NCBI RefSeq assembly: GCF_902150045.1
Contig: NZ_CABFVU010000003.1
Span: forward strand, 558,001 to 622,000
DNA from: Chitinophaga polysaccharea
GTDB taxonomy: Bacteria; Bacteroidota; Bacteroidia; Chitinophagales; Chitinophagaceae
Direction of reading: 5' to 3'
Length of the DNA: 64,000 nt
The notes beneath the pieces were generated by a model that worked only from the letters and a program-made list of their open reading frames with translations, had not been told where the DNA came from and did not search any database. Each line of letters opens with the position of its first letter. Position 1 is the first letter of the stretch. The translations under genes and the position numbers were made by a program. Of this stretch, positions 9,244 to 17,807 are shown piece after piece.

Positions 9244-10002
9244 CTACTTCATGATGCTGGTTTCCCAGCCATCATATTCGGCGTTTACCTGTTGGGCCAG
9301 TTCCCAAAGGCTCATTACCACACTGTCGATAGAAGCCTCGCTGGCTTTATCGGAGCGGGAAATGCATAATTTATAGGGGAATTCAGGGTTATCTGTTTTT
9401 TCTTCTCTTGCTAAAGCAAAACCATTCTCCTTGATATGTTCCCAGTAAGCAGTTTTATCTTCTTCCGTTCTAAAATGGATCCAGTGTTCTATAATGCGTT
9501 CCTTCTCTGATACATCGCCATGCTCGCGGAGCATACGAAGTACTTTCCTGTTTTGTATGCGCTGAAACTCGTATACATCAGGAAAAAGAAAATCAAAATA
9601 TAGTTCCCAGTTATTATCTTCCTTTACACCGTAGTCGTAACGGTAATCGGGAAAATTCACCATTGCATCCGCAATGAATTTATCATGCAGCAATGTAGTG
9701 CCTGAATAAAAGTAAAAATCACGTACGCCATTGGAAAAGGTACGGCCCACAAAATGCGCATCCAGTTTGTTTTGCAGTTGCTCCACCAGGCTATCCTCAA
9801 TTTCACCCATGATGGCAAATTCATCGTTCTGCGGGAATCCGTCCTCACGTGGATTGTTAAGATACACTGTTATATATATGGCATTCGGCTTTTCCTTCAA
9901 TGGCGCAAATCGTCTCAGATCAAGGTCAAGGCCTATTACTGCTGGACTTTCTTCAATGTGGCACGTATAAATATCCCAGTCCGGTCGGTAATCCTTATGC
10001 AT
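9244..10002 (-). CDS. DUF695 / RraB-like two-domain protein
   Basis: A 252-residue soluble protein. Residues 1-125 look like DUF695 (WDIYTCHIEESPAVIGLDLDLR; YITVYLNNPREDGFPQNDEF; GRTFSNGVRDFYFYSG). Residues 150-250 look like the regulator of RNase E inhibitor fold (RraB, PF06877): a hinge of charged helix, then FRTEEDKTAYWEHIKENGFAL, KLCISRSDKASEASIDSVV and AEYDGWETS. The domain pairing is known in bacteria. RraB in E. coli binds RNase E, but whether this protein does so in Bacteroidota is unproven. The start ATG is clear and the length normal. The stop abuts repeat copy A. Confidence 0.82.
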   Translation of the reverse strand: MHKDYRPDWDIYTCHIEESPAVIGLDLDLRRFAPLKEKPNAIYITVYLNNPREDGFPQNDEFAIMGEIEDSLVEQLQNKLDAHFVGRTFSNGVRDFYFYSGTTLLHDKFIADAMVNFPDYRYDYGVKEDNNWELYFDFLFPDVYEFQRIQNRKVLRMLREHGDVSEKERIIEHWIHFRTEEDKTAYWEHIKENGFALAREEKTDNPEFPYKLCISRSDKASEASIDSVVMSLWELAQQVNAEYDGWETSIMK

Positions 10003-10350
10003 ATAAAAAAATTAAAATAACGTAACAGCGGGCTGTAAAGATACGTTGCTCTGTAATACAATGGAAACGATAAACTTGTATTGACCTCTTTTTTATCCAC
10101 AAAATTTAACGTATGCTATCCGTTGGCCTCCACCTGGTTATACCGGTTAAAAACCAGGCTTAACACTAATTAACACTTGAGGTATTTTTTCTGCATATTC
10201 CTGTAATTGGCCACCACAAAGAATCCTGTTAGATTCTGTAGTTGAAACAGCGGACTGTAAAGGGTTCCAACCAACCTTTCATCCCAAAAACAGGGAATTC
10301 TTCGTCCATAAAAGGTAATTTTACAGGGCTATAAATTGTTGGAAGCTATT
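10003..10350. promoter_or_regulatory. 348-base intergenic region with a 17-base direct repeat
   Basis: No gene is visible. Two copies of the 17-mer AACAGCGG(G/A)CTGTAAAG lie at 10024-10040 and 10246-10262, differing at one base; each has an ACAG...CTGT dyad (perfect ACAGC-GG-GCTGT in the first). Between them is CCTGGTT...AACCAGG (10133-10139 with 10152-10158). The region must hold the promoters of the DUF695 gene (leftward) and the outer membrane protein gene (rightward). I see no convincing TAnnTTTG box. The repeats could be operator sites, which is inference. Confidence 0.5.
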
Positions 10351-12843
10351 ATGGGAAAAATTGTATCGTTAATTACAGGCTGGCTGTTATTATTTTGTAT
10401 TAGTGCTGTGGCGCAACAACCGGAGGGCAAAGCTGCCTCCGCCAGCACAGGCGTTATTTACGGCAAACTGCTGGATGCGCAAACGGGCAAACCTATTGAG
10501 TACGCATCTGTAGCATTGCTACGCCCTGACTCCTCCGTACAAACAGGAATGCTCTCCAAAACCAACGGGGACTTCCGTTTCGAAAACATCCCGCTGAATA
10601 AATATATCCTGAAAATTAATTTTATCGGCTACGAAACTATTTACAAACCGGCAGCGCCATCTGCCAAATCAGGTACCATAGACGTTGGCAATATTAAACT
10701 GAAGGCCAATGTAAAATCGCTCGCGGCTGTAAATGTAGTAGGCGAAAAACCTGCCTTTACAATGGCCATCGATAAGCGGGTGTTTAATGTAGAAAAGAAC
10801 CTGGCCAGCATAGGCGGTACTGCCACCGATGTGCTTAAACAGGTGCCTTCCGTGAACGTAGACATCGATGGGAATGTAACCGTGCGCAACGGCGCCCCTA
10901 CCATTTTTATTGATGGCCGCCCCTCAACGCTCACACTGGACCAGATCCCTGCAGACGCCATACAGAACATTGAAGTGGTAACAAACCCCTCCGCCAAATA
11001 TGATGCGGAAGGAATGAGCGGTATCCTGAATATTGTGCTGAAGAAAAATAAGAAGGCAGGCATCAATGGCTCGGTGAACGCCGGCGCTACCTCCCTGGGC
11101 AGCACCAACGGTGGTATTGATTTTAACCTCCGCCAGGAAAAGTTCAATTTCTTTATTAACTATAACTTCCGTAACCGGAAATCGCCCATGACCAGCCGCC
11201 TGTTCCGCAAGAACCTCGGCGCTGATACCACTACGTATACCGAACAGCTGGAAGACGGCGACTTTTACCGGAAGTTCCAGACCGGACGTATCGGGTTCGA
11301 CTGGTTCATCGATAACCGTAATACTATCACAATATCAGAGAATATTACCGGGGGTAATTTTAACCGGTATAATAATCAAACGGTGAATGAGCTGGACGAT
11401 CACCAGCAGAAAGTACGCTATGGCAACGGTGTTAATAATACCTTGAACGGGTTCCGTAATTATACCACGCAGCTGGGCTACAAGCACACCTTTGCAAAAG
11501 AAGGTGAAGAACTGACAGCGGATTTCACCTATAACTATGCTACGGGCGACAACAGTTCTAATTATTCCCTGCAGTATTTTGATCTTTCAGGTCAACCGGT
11601 ATATGATCCTGAGAAGCCGGAACTGCGCTATGGCAGTGGAGAAGGAACCACCAAGTATATGACCGCCCAGGTGGATTATGTGAAGCCACTGACAGAAAAA
11701 TCCAAAGTTGAAATGGGGCTGCGCAGCAATACCCGCAAGTTCGACAACTTCACCAATACTTACGGGCAGAACTATCCTTCCGGCGATTTTACGCTGGACA
11801 CAGCGCTGTCTAACAGCTATCACTACCAGGAGCAGATCAATGCAGGGTATGTAAGCTACACCGGCGCCAAAGATAATTTCGGCTACCAGGTGGGCTTACG
11901 TGCGGAGCAATCCAACTATGACGGTGAAACAAGACTGGGAAAGAAATCTTCCTATAAGATCAACTACCCTATCAGCCTGTTCCCCAGCATTTTCCTGTCG
12001 CAGAAGTTTAAAGGCGATCATGAACTGCAACTGAACTATAGCCGCCGTATCCGCCGGCCCTGGTTCCGCGACCTGTTGCCTAATATCGACTACAGCGGCC
12101 AAACCGCCAGCACCGGTAACCCGCAGCTGAAACCGGAGTTCACAAATTCCTTTGAATTATCTTACCTGAAGGATATTGCGCATAAGCATAACCTGCTGGT
12201 GTCTTTATACTATCGGAATACCAACAATGCCATCACCGATTTTTATGTAGATACTACCCTGAACCTGAACGGGCAGGATCAGCATGTATTGCTCTCCTAT
12301 CCTATCAATGCCAGTACCCGGAATTCATATGGGGCGGAGTTTACGGTGAGAAGCCAGCTGACAAAAATTTGGGACCTGACCACCAATGTGAACATTGCCC
12401 AAACGAAGATTGATGCTACCAGCAATGGTAATAATCTTTCCAACCAGGGCTTTATCTGGTTTGGTAAGCTGAACAGCAACACCAAATTGCCGTGGAACCT
12501 GTCGCTCCAGGTAAGCGCCGAGTATGAATCCAAACAGATCATGCCACAGGGTGAAAGAGAGCCTAACTGGTCGGCCGATGCCGCCATTAAAAAGGATCTG
12601 CTGAAGAACAAGGCGCTGTCTATTTCGCTTGGTATTAATGACATCTTCAATACAGACCGCAATCTTGCTTATACCAGTACCAGTTTTTCCGAGCAGGAAA
12701 ATTACCGCAAACGCGCTACCCGTGAGTTAAGGCTCAATGCTACCTGGCGTTTTGGTAAAATGGACACTCATCTCTTTAAAAGAAAGAATAACAAGCCTAA
12801 GGAAAACGATAATGCAGAAATGGGCGGAGGTGATAATTTTTAA
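10351..12843 (+). CDS. TonB-dependent receptor-like outer membrane beta-barrel protein (PF14905 type)
   Basis: An 830-residue outer membrane protein. It has a signal peptide (LITGWLLLFCISAVAQ), a CarboxypepD_reg-like domain at about 30-115 (GVIYGKLLDAQTGKPIEYASVALL; KINFIGYET), then a plug domain (DVLKQVPSVNVDIDGNVTVRNGAPTIFIDGRPS; IEVVTNPSAKYDAEGMSGILNIVLKK), then a barrel with LQLNYSRRIRRPWFRDLLP and NPQLKPEFTNSFELSYL, typical of outer membrane beta-barrel family PF14905. The tail is basic and polar (FKRKNNKPKENDNAEMGGGDNF) rather than ending in an aromatic residue. The start is ATG 10351; a longer TTG form would spoil the signal peptide. It probably imports or binds a ligand that cannot be named. 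There is no SusD partner nearby. Confidence 0.9.
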   Translation: MGKIVSLITGWLLLFCISAVAQQPEGKAASASTGVIYGKLLDAQTGKPIEYASVALLRPDSSVQTGMLSKTNGDFRFENIPLNKYILKINFIGYETIYKPAAPSAKSGTIDVGNIKLKANVKSLAAVNVVGEKPAFTMAIDKRVFNVEKNLASIGGTATDVLKQVPSVNVDIDGNVTVRNGAPTIFIDGRPSTLTLDQIPADAIQNIEVVTNPSAKYDAEGMSGILNIVLKKNKKAGINGSVNAGATSLGSTNGGIDFNLRQEKFNFFINYNFRNRKSPMTSRLFRKNLGADTTTYTEQLEDGDFYRKFQTGRIGFDWFIDNRNTITISENITGGNFNRYNNQTVNELDDHQQKVRYGNGVNNTLNGFRNYTTQLGYKHTFAKEGEELTADFTYNYATGDNSSNYSLQYFDLSGQPVYDPEKPELRYGSGEGTTKYMTAQVDYVKPLTEKSKVEMGLRSNTRKFDNFTNTYGQNYPSGDFTLDTALSNSYHYQEQINAGYVSYTGAKDNFGYQVGLRAEQSNYDGETRLGKKSSYKINYPISLFPSIFLSQKFKGDHELQLNYSRRIRRPWFRDLLPNIDYSGQTASTGNPQLKPEFTNSFELSYLKDIAHKHNLLVSLYYRNTNNAITDFYVDTTLNLNGQDQHVLLSYPINASTRNSYGAEFTVRSQLTKIWDLTTNVNIAQTKIDATSNGNNLSNQGFIWFGKLNSNTKLPWNLSLQVSAEYESKQIMPQGEREPNWSADAAIKKDLLKNKALSISLGINDIFNTDRNLAYTSTSFSEQENYRKRATRELRLNATWRFGKMDTHLFKRKNNKPKENDNAEMGGGDNF

Positions 12844-12873
12844 TTCGTATTTTGTTGTTAGTAAACAACACTT

Positions 12874-13347
12874 ATGGATTCTATTTATCACACTATCACC
12901 CTTCGGTTCCTTGCGGAGCCATCGGATGTAAATTTCGGAGGGAAAGTACACGGCGGCTCTGTTATGAAATGGATTGACCAGGCGGGCTATACCTGCGCCG
13001 CCAACTGGAGCGGGCAATATGCCGTAACGGTATATGTGGGTGGTATCCGTTTTTTCAAACCTATTTCCATCGGCGACCTGGTAGAAATACACGCAACTAT
13101 CATTTATACGGGTAATACCAGCATGCATATCTCCATTGATGTATTTGCAGGAAACCCGCGTCAACAGCAGAAAACAAAAACCACCCACTGCGTAATGGTG
13201 TTTGCAGCAGTGGATGATCATGGCAAAACGGTACCTGTTCCCAAATGGACTCCGCAAACCGCCAGCGAAATAAGCATGGAAGGCTACGCCAAAAAGCTTA
13301 TGGATCTCCGCAAGGATATTGACGAGGAGATGCGGCCGTATATGTAG
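12874..13347 (+). CDS. Acyl-CoA thioesterase, hotdog fold (BACH/YciA-like)
   Basis: A 157-residue single-hotdog thioesterase. NFGGKVHGGSVMKWIDQAGYTCAA is the hotdog active-site helix region (residues 18-41), followed by VGGIRFFKPISIGDLVEIHATIIYTGNTSMHISIDVFA, the family's central sheet. It hydrolyses acyl-CoA to free acid and CoA, with chain-length range unknown. It starts 30 bases after the outer membrane protein stop on the same strand and may be read through from it. The gene converges with the ABC exporter across about 20 bases. Confidence 0.92.
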   Translation: MDSIYHTITLRFLAEPSDVNFGGKVHGGSVMKWIDQAGYTCAANWSGQYAVTVYVGGIRFFKPISIGDLVEIHATIIYTGNTSMHISIDVFAGNPRQQQKTKTTHCVMVFAAVDDHGKTVPVPKWTPQTASEISMEGYAKKLMDLRKDIDEEMRPYM

Positions 13348-13366
13348 CTTTGTATCGCCTTCGGCG

Positions 13367-15139
13367 TTAGCTCGCGAACTGCATATCGCTCAGGGTGCGG
13401 TATAAGCCATCCTGTCCTATCAGTTCGTTGTGGGTGCCTTCTTCTACGATACGGCCTTTGTCGAGCACAATTATTTTATCGGCCTGGCGCACGGTGGCCA
13501 GGCGGTGTGCGATCACGATGGAGGTGCGTCCTTCCATGAGCTTATCCAGGGCATCCTGTACCAGTTTTTCGGATTCTGAATCCAGTGCAGAAGTGGCTTC
13601 ATCGAGGATAAGGATACGCGGGTTTTTCAAAACAGCCCTGGCAATGGCGATGCGTTGCCGTTGCCCGCCGGAGAGCTGGATGCCCCGCTCTCCCACCACG
13701 GTTTGCAGGCCTAACGGGAACCGCTGTATGAATTCCCAGGCATTGGCTTTTTTCGCGGCTTCCTCCATTTCTTCCTGGGTGGCGCCGGGCTTTCCATAGG
13801 CAATATTTTCCGCGATAGTGCCGCCAAAAAGGAATACATCCTGGGGCACTACTGCCATTTGTGAGCGAAGCTCCGACAATGGAAAGGCGGTGCTTTCTTT
13901 GCCGTCGAACAGGATGCTGCCGCTTACAGGATCGTACAGGCGTAACAGTAAGGAAACGATGGTGCTTTTCCCTGCACCGCTGGGGCCTACCAGCGCTACT
14001 TTCTGATCGGCATACACATCAAAGGAAACATCGTTCATGATGGTAAGATCAGGACGGGAAGGGTAATGAAAAGAAATATTACGGAAGCTGATCTGCCCGT
14101 CCAGCTGGTTTTCCGGGGCGATAGCCGTTACCGGGCTGATCTCTTCCGCAGGTTCATCCAGTATTTCCAGCAGGTGCTCGGTAGCGCCTATGCTCTTCTG
14201 CAGGTTGGTATATACTTCTGCGAGACCGGCAATAGATCCGCCGATGAACAGCGAGTATAATACAAACGATAAAAGATCTGCAGTGGGCATCCCGATAGAC
14301 ACGCCTCTCCAGATAACCGCTACCAGGGCGCCAAAAATGCCCATAATGATAAAGGAGGAAAAGGCGCCGCGGAATTTCCCGCTTTTCATGCCCAGCCTGG
14401 CCGCCTCATTGGTACGCTGGCGGTAACGTGCTATTTCAAAAAATTCATTGGCAAAAGCTTTTACATTCAATACGCCCTGCAGGGTTTCTTCCACTACCGT
14501 GTTGGAAGCAGCTACCTGCTCCTGTACCTGTTTCGAAAAGCGGCGGATAAACTTGCCGAAAACAACGGCCACCACCATCATCAACGGCAAAATAGCCAGC
14601 ATAAAGAGGGTCAGGTGCGGGGAAGTGACCAGCAAAATTACCACGCCTCCTATGATAATGATCATCTGCCGGATAAATTCGGCCAGGGTGGTGGTAAATG
14701 TTTCCTGCAGCAGGGATATATCTGATGAGATACGGCTGCTGAGCTCTCCCACCCTTCTTTCCAGGAAAAACTTCATGGGCAGCCGGATCAGGTGGCTGTA
14801 AATGGTTTGCCGGAGTGTTGCCAGTGTTTTCTCTGTTACATTAACAAATAGCACAATGCGAAAGAATGAGAAGATAGCCTGCGCCACCAGTACGGCTACG
14901 AGAAGCAGGCCGGCTTTGTTCATGCCATTGAAAAGGAAATCATTGCTTTTCGGGTCTACCAGGTTGCCCAGTAGTTTGGGAAAGGCAAGCCCCGCTAAAC
15001 TTGAAACCAGGAGAAAAAAGAGACCCAGTGAAAACTGAGGCCAGTAAGGTTTTACATAACGGAACAGGCGAAATGTTTTTTTTAATGCGGCCACCTTTAT
15101 TGGTTGCTTTGGCGCCGGGGTTGAGGTGTCGTTTTGCAT
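13367..15139 (-). CDS. ABC exporter, fused permease and ATPase (MsbA/BmrA-like)
   Basis: A 590-residue half-transporter. Six membrane helices (about residues 30-310, with the ERRVGELSSRISSDI coupling helix) precede a nucleotide-binding domain with Walker A VGPSGAGKST, Q-loop PQDVFLFGG, signature LSGGQRQRIAIARA, Walker B ILILDEATSALD and H-loop IAHRLATV. Such homodimers export lipids, peptides or drugs; the cargo cannot be read from sequence. The length is standard. It is transcribed toward the thioesterase and is not obviously in an operon with the small lipoproteins upstream, from which hairpin 15211-15264 separates it. Confidence 0.93.
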   Translation of the reverse strand: MQNDTSTPAPKQPIKVAALKKTFRLFRYVKPYWPQFSLGLFFLLVSSLAGLAFPKLLGNLVDPKSNDFLFNGMNKAGLLLVAVLVAQAIFSFFRIVLFVNVTEKTLATLRQTIYSHLIRLPMKFFLERRVGELSSRISSDISLLQETFTTTLAEFIRQMIIIIGGVVILLVTSPHLTLFMLAILPLMMVVAVVFGKFIRRFSKQVQEQVAASNTVVEETLQGVLNVKAFANEFFEIARYRQRTNEAARLGMKSGKFRGAFSSFIIMGIFGALVAVIWRGVSIGMPTADLLSFVLYSLFIGGSIAGLAEVYTNLQKSIGATEHLLEILDEPAEEISPVTAIAPENQLDGQISFRNISFHYPSRPDLTIMNDVSFDVYADQKVALVGPSGAGKSTIVSLLLRLYDPVSGSILFDGKESTAFPLSELRSQMAVVPQDVFLFGGTIAENIAYGKPGATQEEMEEAAKKANAWEFIQRFPLGLQTVVGERGIQLSGGQRQRIAIARAVLKNPRILILDEATSALDSESEKLVQDALDKLMEGRTSIVIAHRLATVRQADKIIVLDKGRIVEEGTHNELIGQDGLYRTLSDMQFAS

Positions 15140-15210
15140 TCGGATATTATCTTTATTAATAGAGGTAGACGAAAGGTATCCAAATATATTGCAAAAGCGG
15201 GATAAAAATT

Positions 15211-15264
15211 ATAATGCCTCCGGAGTTGCTTTCCGTTGGATGAAAAACAATGCGGAGGCATTAT
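15211..15264 (-). terminator. Hairpin terminator downstream of the small lipoprotein gene
   Basis: A perfect 12-base stem, ATAATGCCTCCG (15211-15222) with CGGAGGCATTAT (15253-15264), and a 30-base loop. Read on the minus strand the stem is followed by AATTTTTATCC, a usable U-rich tract. It lies just 3' of the lipoprotein gene ending at 15272. Confidence 0.7.
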
Positions 15265-15271
15265 GTTGCAG

Positions 15272-15505
15272 CTAAGGTCTGTTTTTAGAAGAGTCCTGGG
15301 TGCCTGTCCCAAAGCGGGATGAATCTTCACCCGGATTAATGGCGCCCGGAGGCATCTGTGCAGCGGGTACGGTATCCTGCTGAATCATACCAGCCGTATC
15401 CGTTGTATTTACTGTTGAGTCGGTTCCGGATTTGTTACCGTTACCGCATGCTGCGAGCATCAATACCGATACTCCTGCAAGCATGAGCATGTGTGTTACT
15501 TTCAT
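15272..15505 (-). CDS. Small Thr/Ser/Asp-rich lipoprotein
   Basis: A 77-residue predicted lipoprotein. MKVTHMLMLAGVSVLMLAAC ends in a lipobox (LAAC, Cys near residue 20), followed by a low-complexity tail rich in Gly, Asn, Ser, Thr and Asp, with TDSTVNTTDTAGM and EDSSRFGTGTQDSSKN. The ATG at 15505 is chosen because it places the signal peptide at the N-terminus; an in-frame upstream start (15568) would add 21 unrelated residues. The function is unknown. It is followed by a second small lipoprotein-like gene on the same strand upstream (15577-15774), so the two may be a pair. Confidence 0.75.
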   Translation of the reverse strand: MKVTHMLMLAGVSVLMLAACGNGNKSGTDSTVNTTDTAGMIQQDTVPAAQMPPGAINPGEDSSRFGTGTQDSSKNRP

Positions 15506-15576
15506 ATACCGAATGTTTAAGGGTGAGGTAATACGTTTCTCAGTTGATAGGGCGCCTTCCTTAAACAAGTTACTGC

Positions 15577-15774
15577 TTATAGCTTTGTTGAATCCGGTTT
15601 GGTTTTGGTAGTATCCACAGGTACAACACTGGTACTATCTACCGAAGGCATAGATACAGCAGCGGAATCGGCTTCCCGGCTGGCTTCTCTGGAACTGTTG
15701 CAGGCAAAAAGAAACATACTCAGGATGCCGGCTAAACAAAGTACAACGCATGATTTATAAATGAATGGTACCAT
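15577..15774 (-). CDS. Small lipoprotein of unknown function
   Basis: A 65-residue predicted lipoprotein. IYKSCVVLCLAGILSMFLFAC gives a hydrophobic signal with a lipobox-like LFAC (Cys near 25), then a short charged tail (SSREASREADSAAV) and a repeated Val/Asp/Thr stretch (SVDSTSVVPVDTTKTKPDSTKL). It resembles the neighbouring 77-residue lipoprotein in composition but not in clear sequence. The function is unknown. Both could be envelope lipoproteins expressed together, since they are separated by only about 70 bases. Confidence 0.7.
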   Translation of the reverse strand: MVPFIYKSCVVLCLAGILSMFLFACNSSREASREADSAAVSMPSVDSTSVVPVDTTKTKPDSTKL

Positions 15775-15877
15775 TGGTAAATAGTTTTATAGTGATAGAT
15801 TACATTCGTAACGGGCATTAAAGCAAACAGTTCAATATCCCTTACTTTTTTATTTAAGGAAGAATTGTGCCAACGCT

Positions 15878-15885
15878 TACATTTG
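15878..15885 (+). promoter_or_regulatory. Candidate -7 box for the mgtC-like gene
   Basis: TACATTTG matches the Bacteroidota -7 consensus TAnnTTTG exactly. It lies 20 bases before the ATG at 15905, with a T-rich stretch about 25 bases upstream as a possible -33 element. Confidence 0.55.
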
Positions 15886-15904
15886 TAGCATATATTTTCA
15901 GAGA

Positions 15905-16570
15905 ATGAAACATGTATTACAGATCATAGAAGAAGACCAGATACTGAAAGTGCTGATAGCATTGCTGATGGGGGGATTGCTGGGCCTTGAACGAGAATAT
16001 AAGCGAAAGGCGGCCGGTATGCGTACCATGACCCTGATATGCATGAGCAGCACTGTATTTACTATTCTTTCCGCCGAGCTGGGATACCCCAATTCCGCGG
16101 ATCGCGTAGCCTCCAATATCCTCACAGGCGTGGGTTTCATTGGGGCAGGTGTTATTTTCAAGGGCGATTATTCCATTGACGGGATCACTACTGCAGCCTC
16201 TATCTGGATTGCAGCGGCTATAGGCATGGCTATCGGTATGAGCCAGTACTGGCTGGCGGCTGCCGCCCTTGTGGGCGCGCTCCTGGTGCTTATTTTACTG
16301 GAGTTTGTAGAGCGACGGATTGCCATGGTAAATGATAAACGGCTTTACACAATTTATTTTTATGAAGAAAAATTTCCACATATAGATGTTGAAAATATCC
16401 TACAGGAGTTTCAGCTGAAGTATAAGAAAATGATGGTGGTGAGAAAAGAGAACATCATAGAAGTAAATTACACGGTGCGGGGCGCTCACCATAAAATGGA
16501 ACAGCTGGATAATTTTTTACTTACCAGTACCGGTATCATCCAATATGAGGTGCAGGCCAATCCAACTTAA
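15905..16570 (+). CDS. MgtC/SapB family membrane protein
   Basis: A 221-residue inner membrane protein. About four or five N-terminal helices carry the family signature: GGLLGLEREYKRKAAGMRTMTL, then GVGFIGAGVIFKG and GITTAASIWIAAAIGMAIGM. After residue 145 comes a soluble domain of about 75 residues (RLYTIYFYEEKFPHI...). MgtC proteins modulate F-type ATPase, magnesium adaptation or virulence in pathogens; the role in a soil Bacteroidota is undefined. A consensus -7 box lies 20 bases upstream. The DUF763 gene follows 10 bases after the stop, so all three genes to 18497 may be one transcript. Confidence 0.92.
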   Translation: MKHVLQIIEEDQILKVLIALLMGGLLGLEREYKRKAAGMRTMTLICMSSTVFTILSAELGYPNSADRVASNILTGVGFIGAGVIFKGDYSIDGITTAASIWIAAAIGMAIGMSQYWLAAAALVGALLVLILLEFVERRIAMVNDKRLYTIYFYEEKFPHIDVENILQEFQLKYKKMMVVRKENIIEVNYTVRGAHHKMEQLDNFLLTSTGIIQYEVQANPT

Positions 16571-16579
16571 AATATCAAT

Positions 16580-17785
16580 ATGTCATATGCAGATCTGCCT
16601 TTACACTACGGCCAGGTTCCTCCCTGGCTGGCAAAGCGAATGAGCCTGTTGGGCGGCGCTATTGTAGAGGCTATTGTGACCGATTACGGTAAAGGAGAAG
16701 TGATTAAAAGGCTCAGCGATCCCTGCTGGTTCCAGGCGCTGGGTTGCGTGTTGGGCATGGACTGGCACTCATCAGGTATTACCACCAGTGTGATGGGCGC
16801 CCTGAAAAAAGCCATCAATCCCCGTTCTGCCGAACTGGGTATTTATATTTGCGGAGGTAAAGGGCGGTATAGCAAACAAACACCGGCGGAACTAACCGCC
16901 ATTGCATATAAGACCGGTTTGCCCGGCGATCAGCTGGTATACAGCAGCAAGCTCACCGCTAAAGTAGATAACACGGCTGTGCAGGATGGTTTCCAGCTTT
17001 ACCTGCACTCTTTTATCTTATCTGATGAAGGAGAATGGGCGGTGGTACAGCAGGGAATGAATGATGCCAGCAGCATGGCCAGGCGTTACCATTGGCATTC
17101 TTCTGCGTTTCAATCATACACGGAGGCGCCTCATACTTTTATCTACGGCCGTAACCAGGGTCGTATTCTTAACCTTACTGACCTGCAGGCAGGCAGCACC
17201 CAAACAGGTATCCTTCAGCTTACAAAGGAAAAACCCGCGCACCTGCTGCCGGAAATCCGTAACCTGGTGATGCCCTCCCACCACGATGTGAGAGCGGAAA
17301 ACATAAACCTGAAAAGACTGGGCAGCGTGCTGGCACTGGCGCATGATACCGATCCCGCCGATTTTGAAGCCCTGCTGATGCTGGAAGGTGTAGGCCCCAG
17401 AACGCTTCAATCGCTTACCCTGGTGAGCGAAGTGATTCATGGCACTCCTTCCCGCTTTGAAGATCCCGCGCGGTTTTCGTTTGCTCATGGAGGTAAGGAT
17501 GGTCACCCCTTCCCGGTGCCCACCAGGATCTATGATGAAACCATTCATACGCTGAAGGAGGCGCTGCATAAAGCGAAGATCGGTGAGTCTGATAAGAAAG
17601 ATGCCATCAGGAAACTGTCTGCCCTCTCACAGCAGATTGAAAAAGATTTTGAGCCCAATACCAACTTTGATAAGGTAATAGCCCAGGAACGCCGCGATTC
17701 ATGGCAGTATGGCGGCAGAACCGTTTTCGGAAAAGCTGTAAAGCCGGCGGACCCAAAAAGCGGCGACCAGCTATCCCTTTTTTAA
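16580..17785 (+). CDS. DUF763 domain protein with helix-hairpin-helix-like segment, probable nucleic-acid enzyme
   Basis: A 401-residue soluble protein of the DUF763 family (PF05559). It starts with ADLPLHYGQVPPWLAKRM and continues SDPCWFQALGCVLGMDWHSSG, TAKVDNTAVQDGFQLYLHSF and WAVVQQGMN...RRYHWHS, the conserved blocks I know from archaeal and bacterial members. Around residues 265-290, LLMLEGVGPRTLQSLTLVSEVIHG looks like a helix-hairpin-helix DNA-binding element, and the C-terminus is a charged helix. The biochemical function is undescribed. The next gene, 22 bases downstream on the same strand, is endonuclease V, so a DNA or RNA repair role is a reasonable inference. The length is typical and no truncation is seen. 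Confidence 0.87.
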   Translation: MSYADLPLHYGQVPPWLAKRMSLLGGAIVEAIVTDYGKGEVIKRLSDPCWFQALGCVLGMDWHSSGITTSVMGALKKAINPRSAELGIYICGGKGRYSKQTPAELTAIAYKTGLPGDQLVYSSKLTAKVDNTAVQDGFQLYLHSFILSDEGEWAVVQQGMNDASSMARRYHWHSSAFQSYTEAPHTFIYGRNQGRILNLTDLQAGSTQTGILQLTKEKPAHLLPEIRNLVMPSHHDVRAENINLKRLGSVLALAHDTDPADFEALLMLEGVGPRTLQSLTLVSEVIHGTPSRFEDPARFSFAHGGKDGHPFPVPTRIYDETIHTLKEALHKAKIGESDKKDAIRKLSALSQQIEKDFEPNTNFDKVIAQERRDSWQYGGRTVFGKAVKPADPKSGDQLSLF

Positions 17786-17807
17786 GCAGCAATAAACAAC
17801 GGCATCC

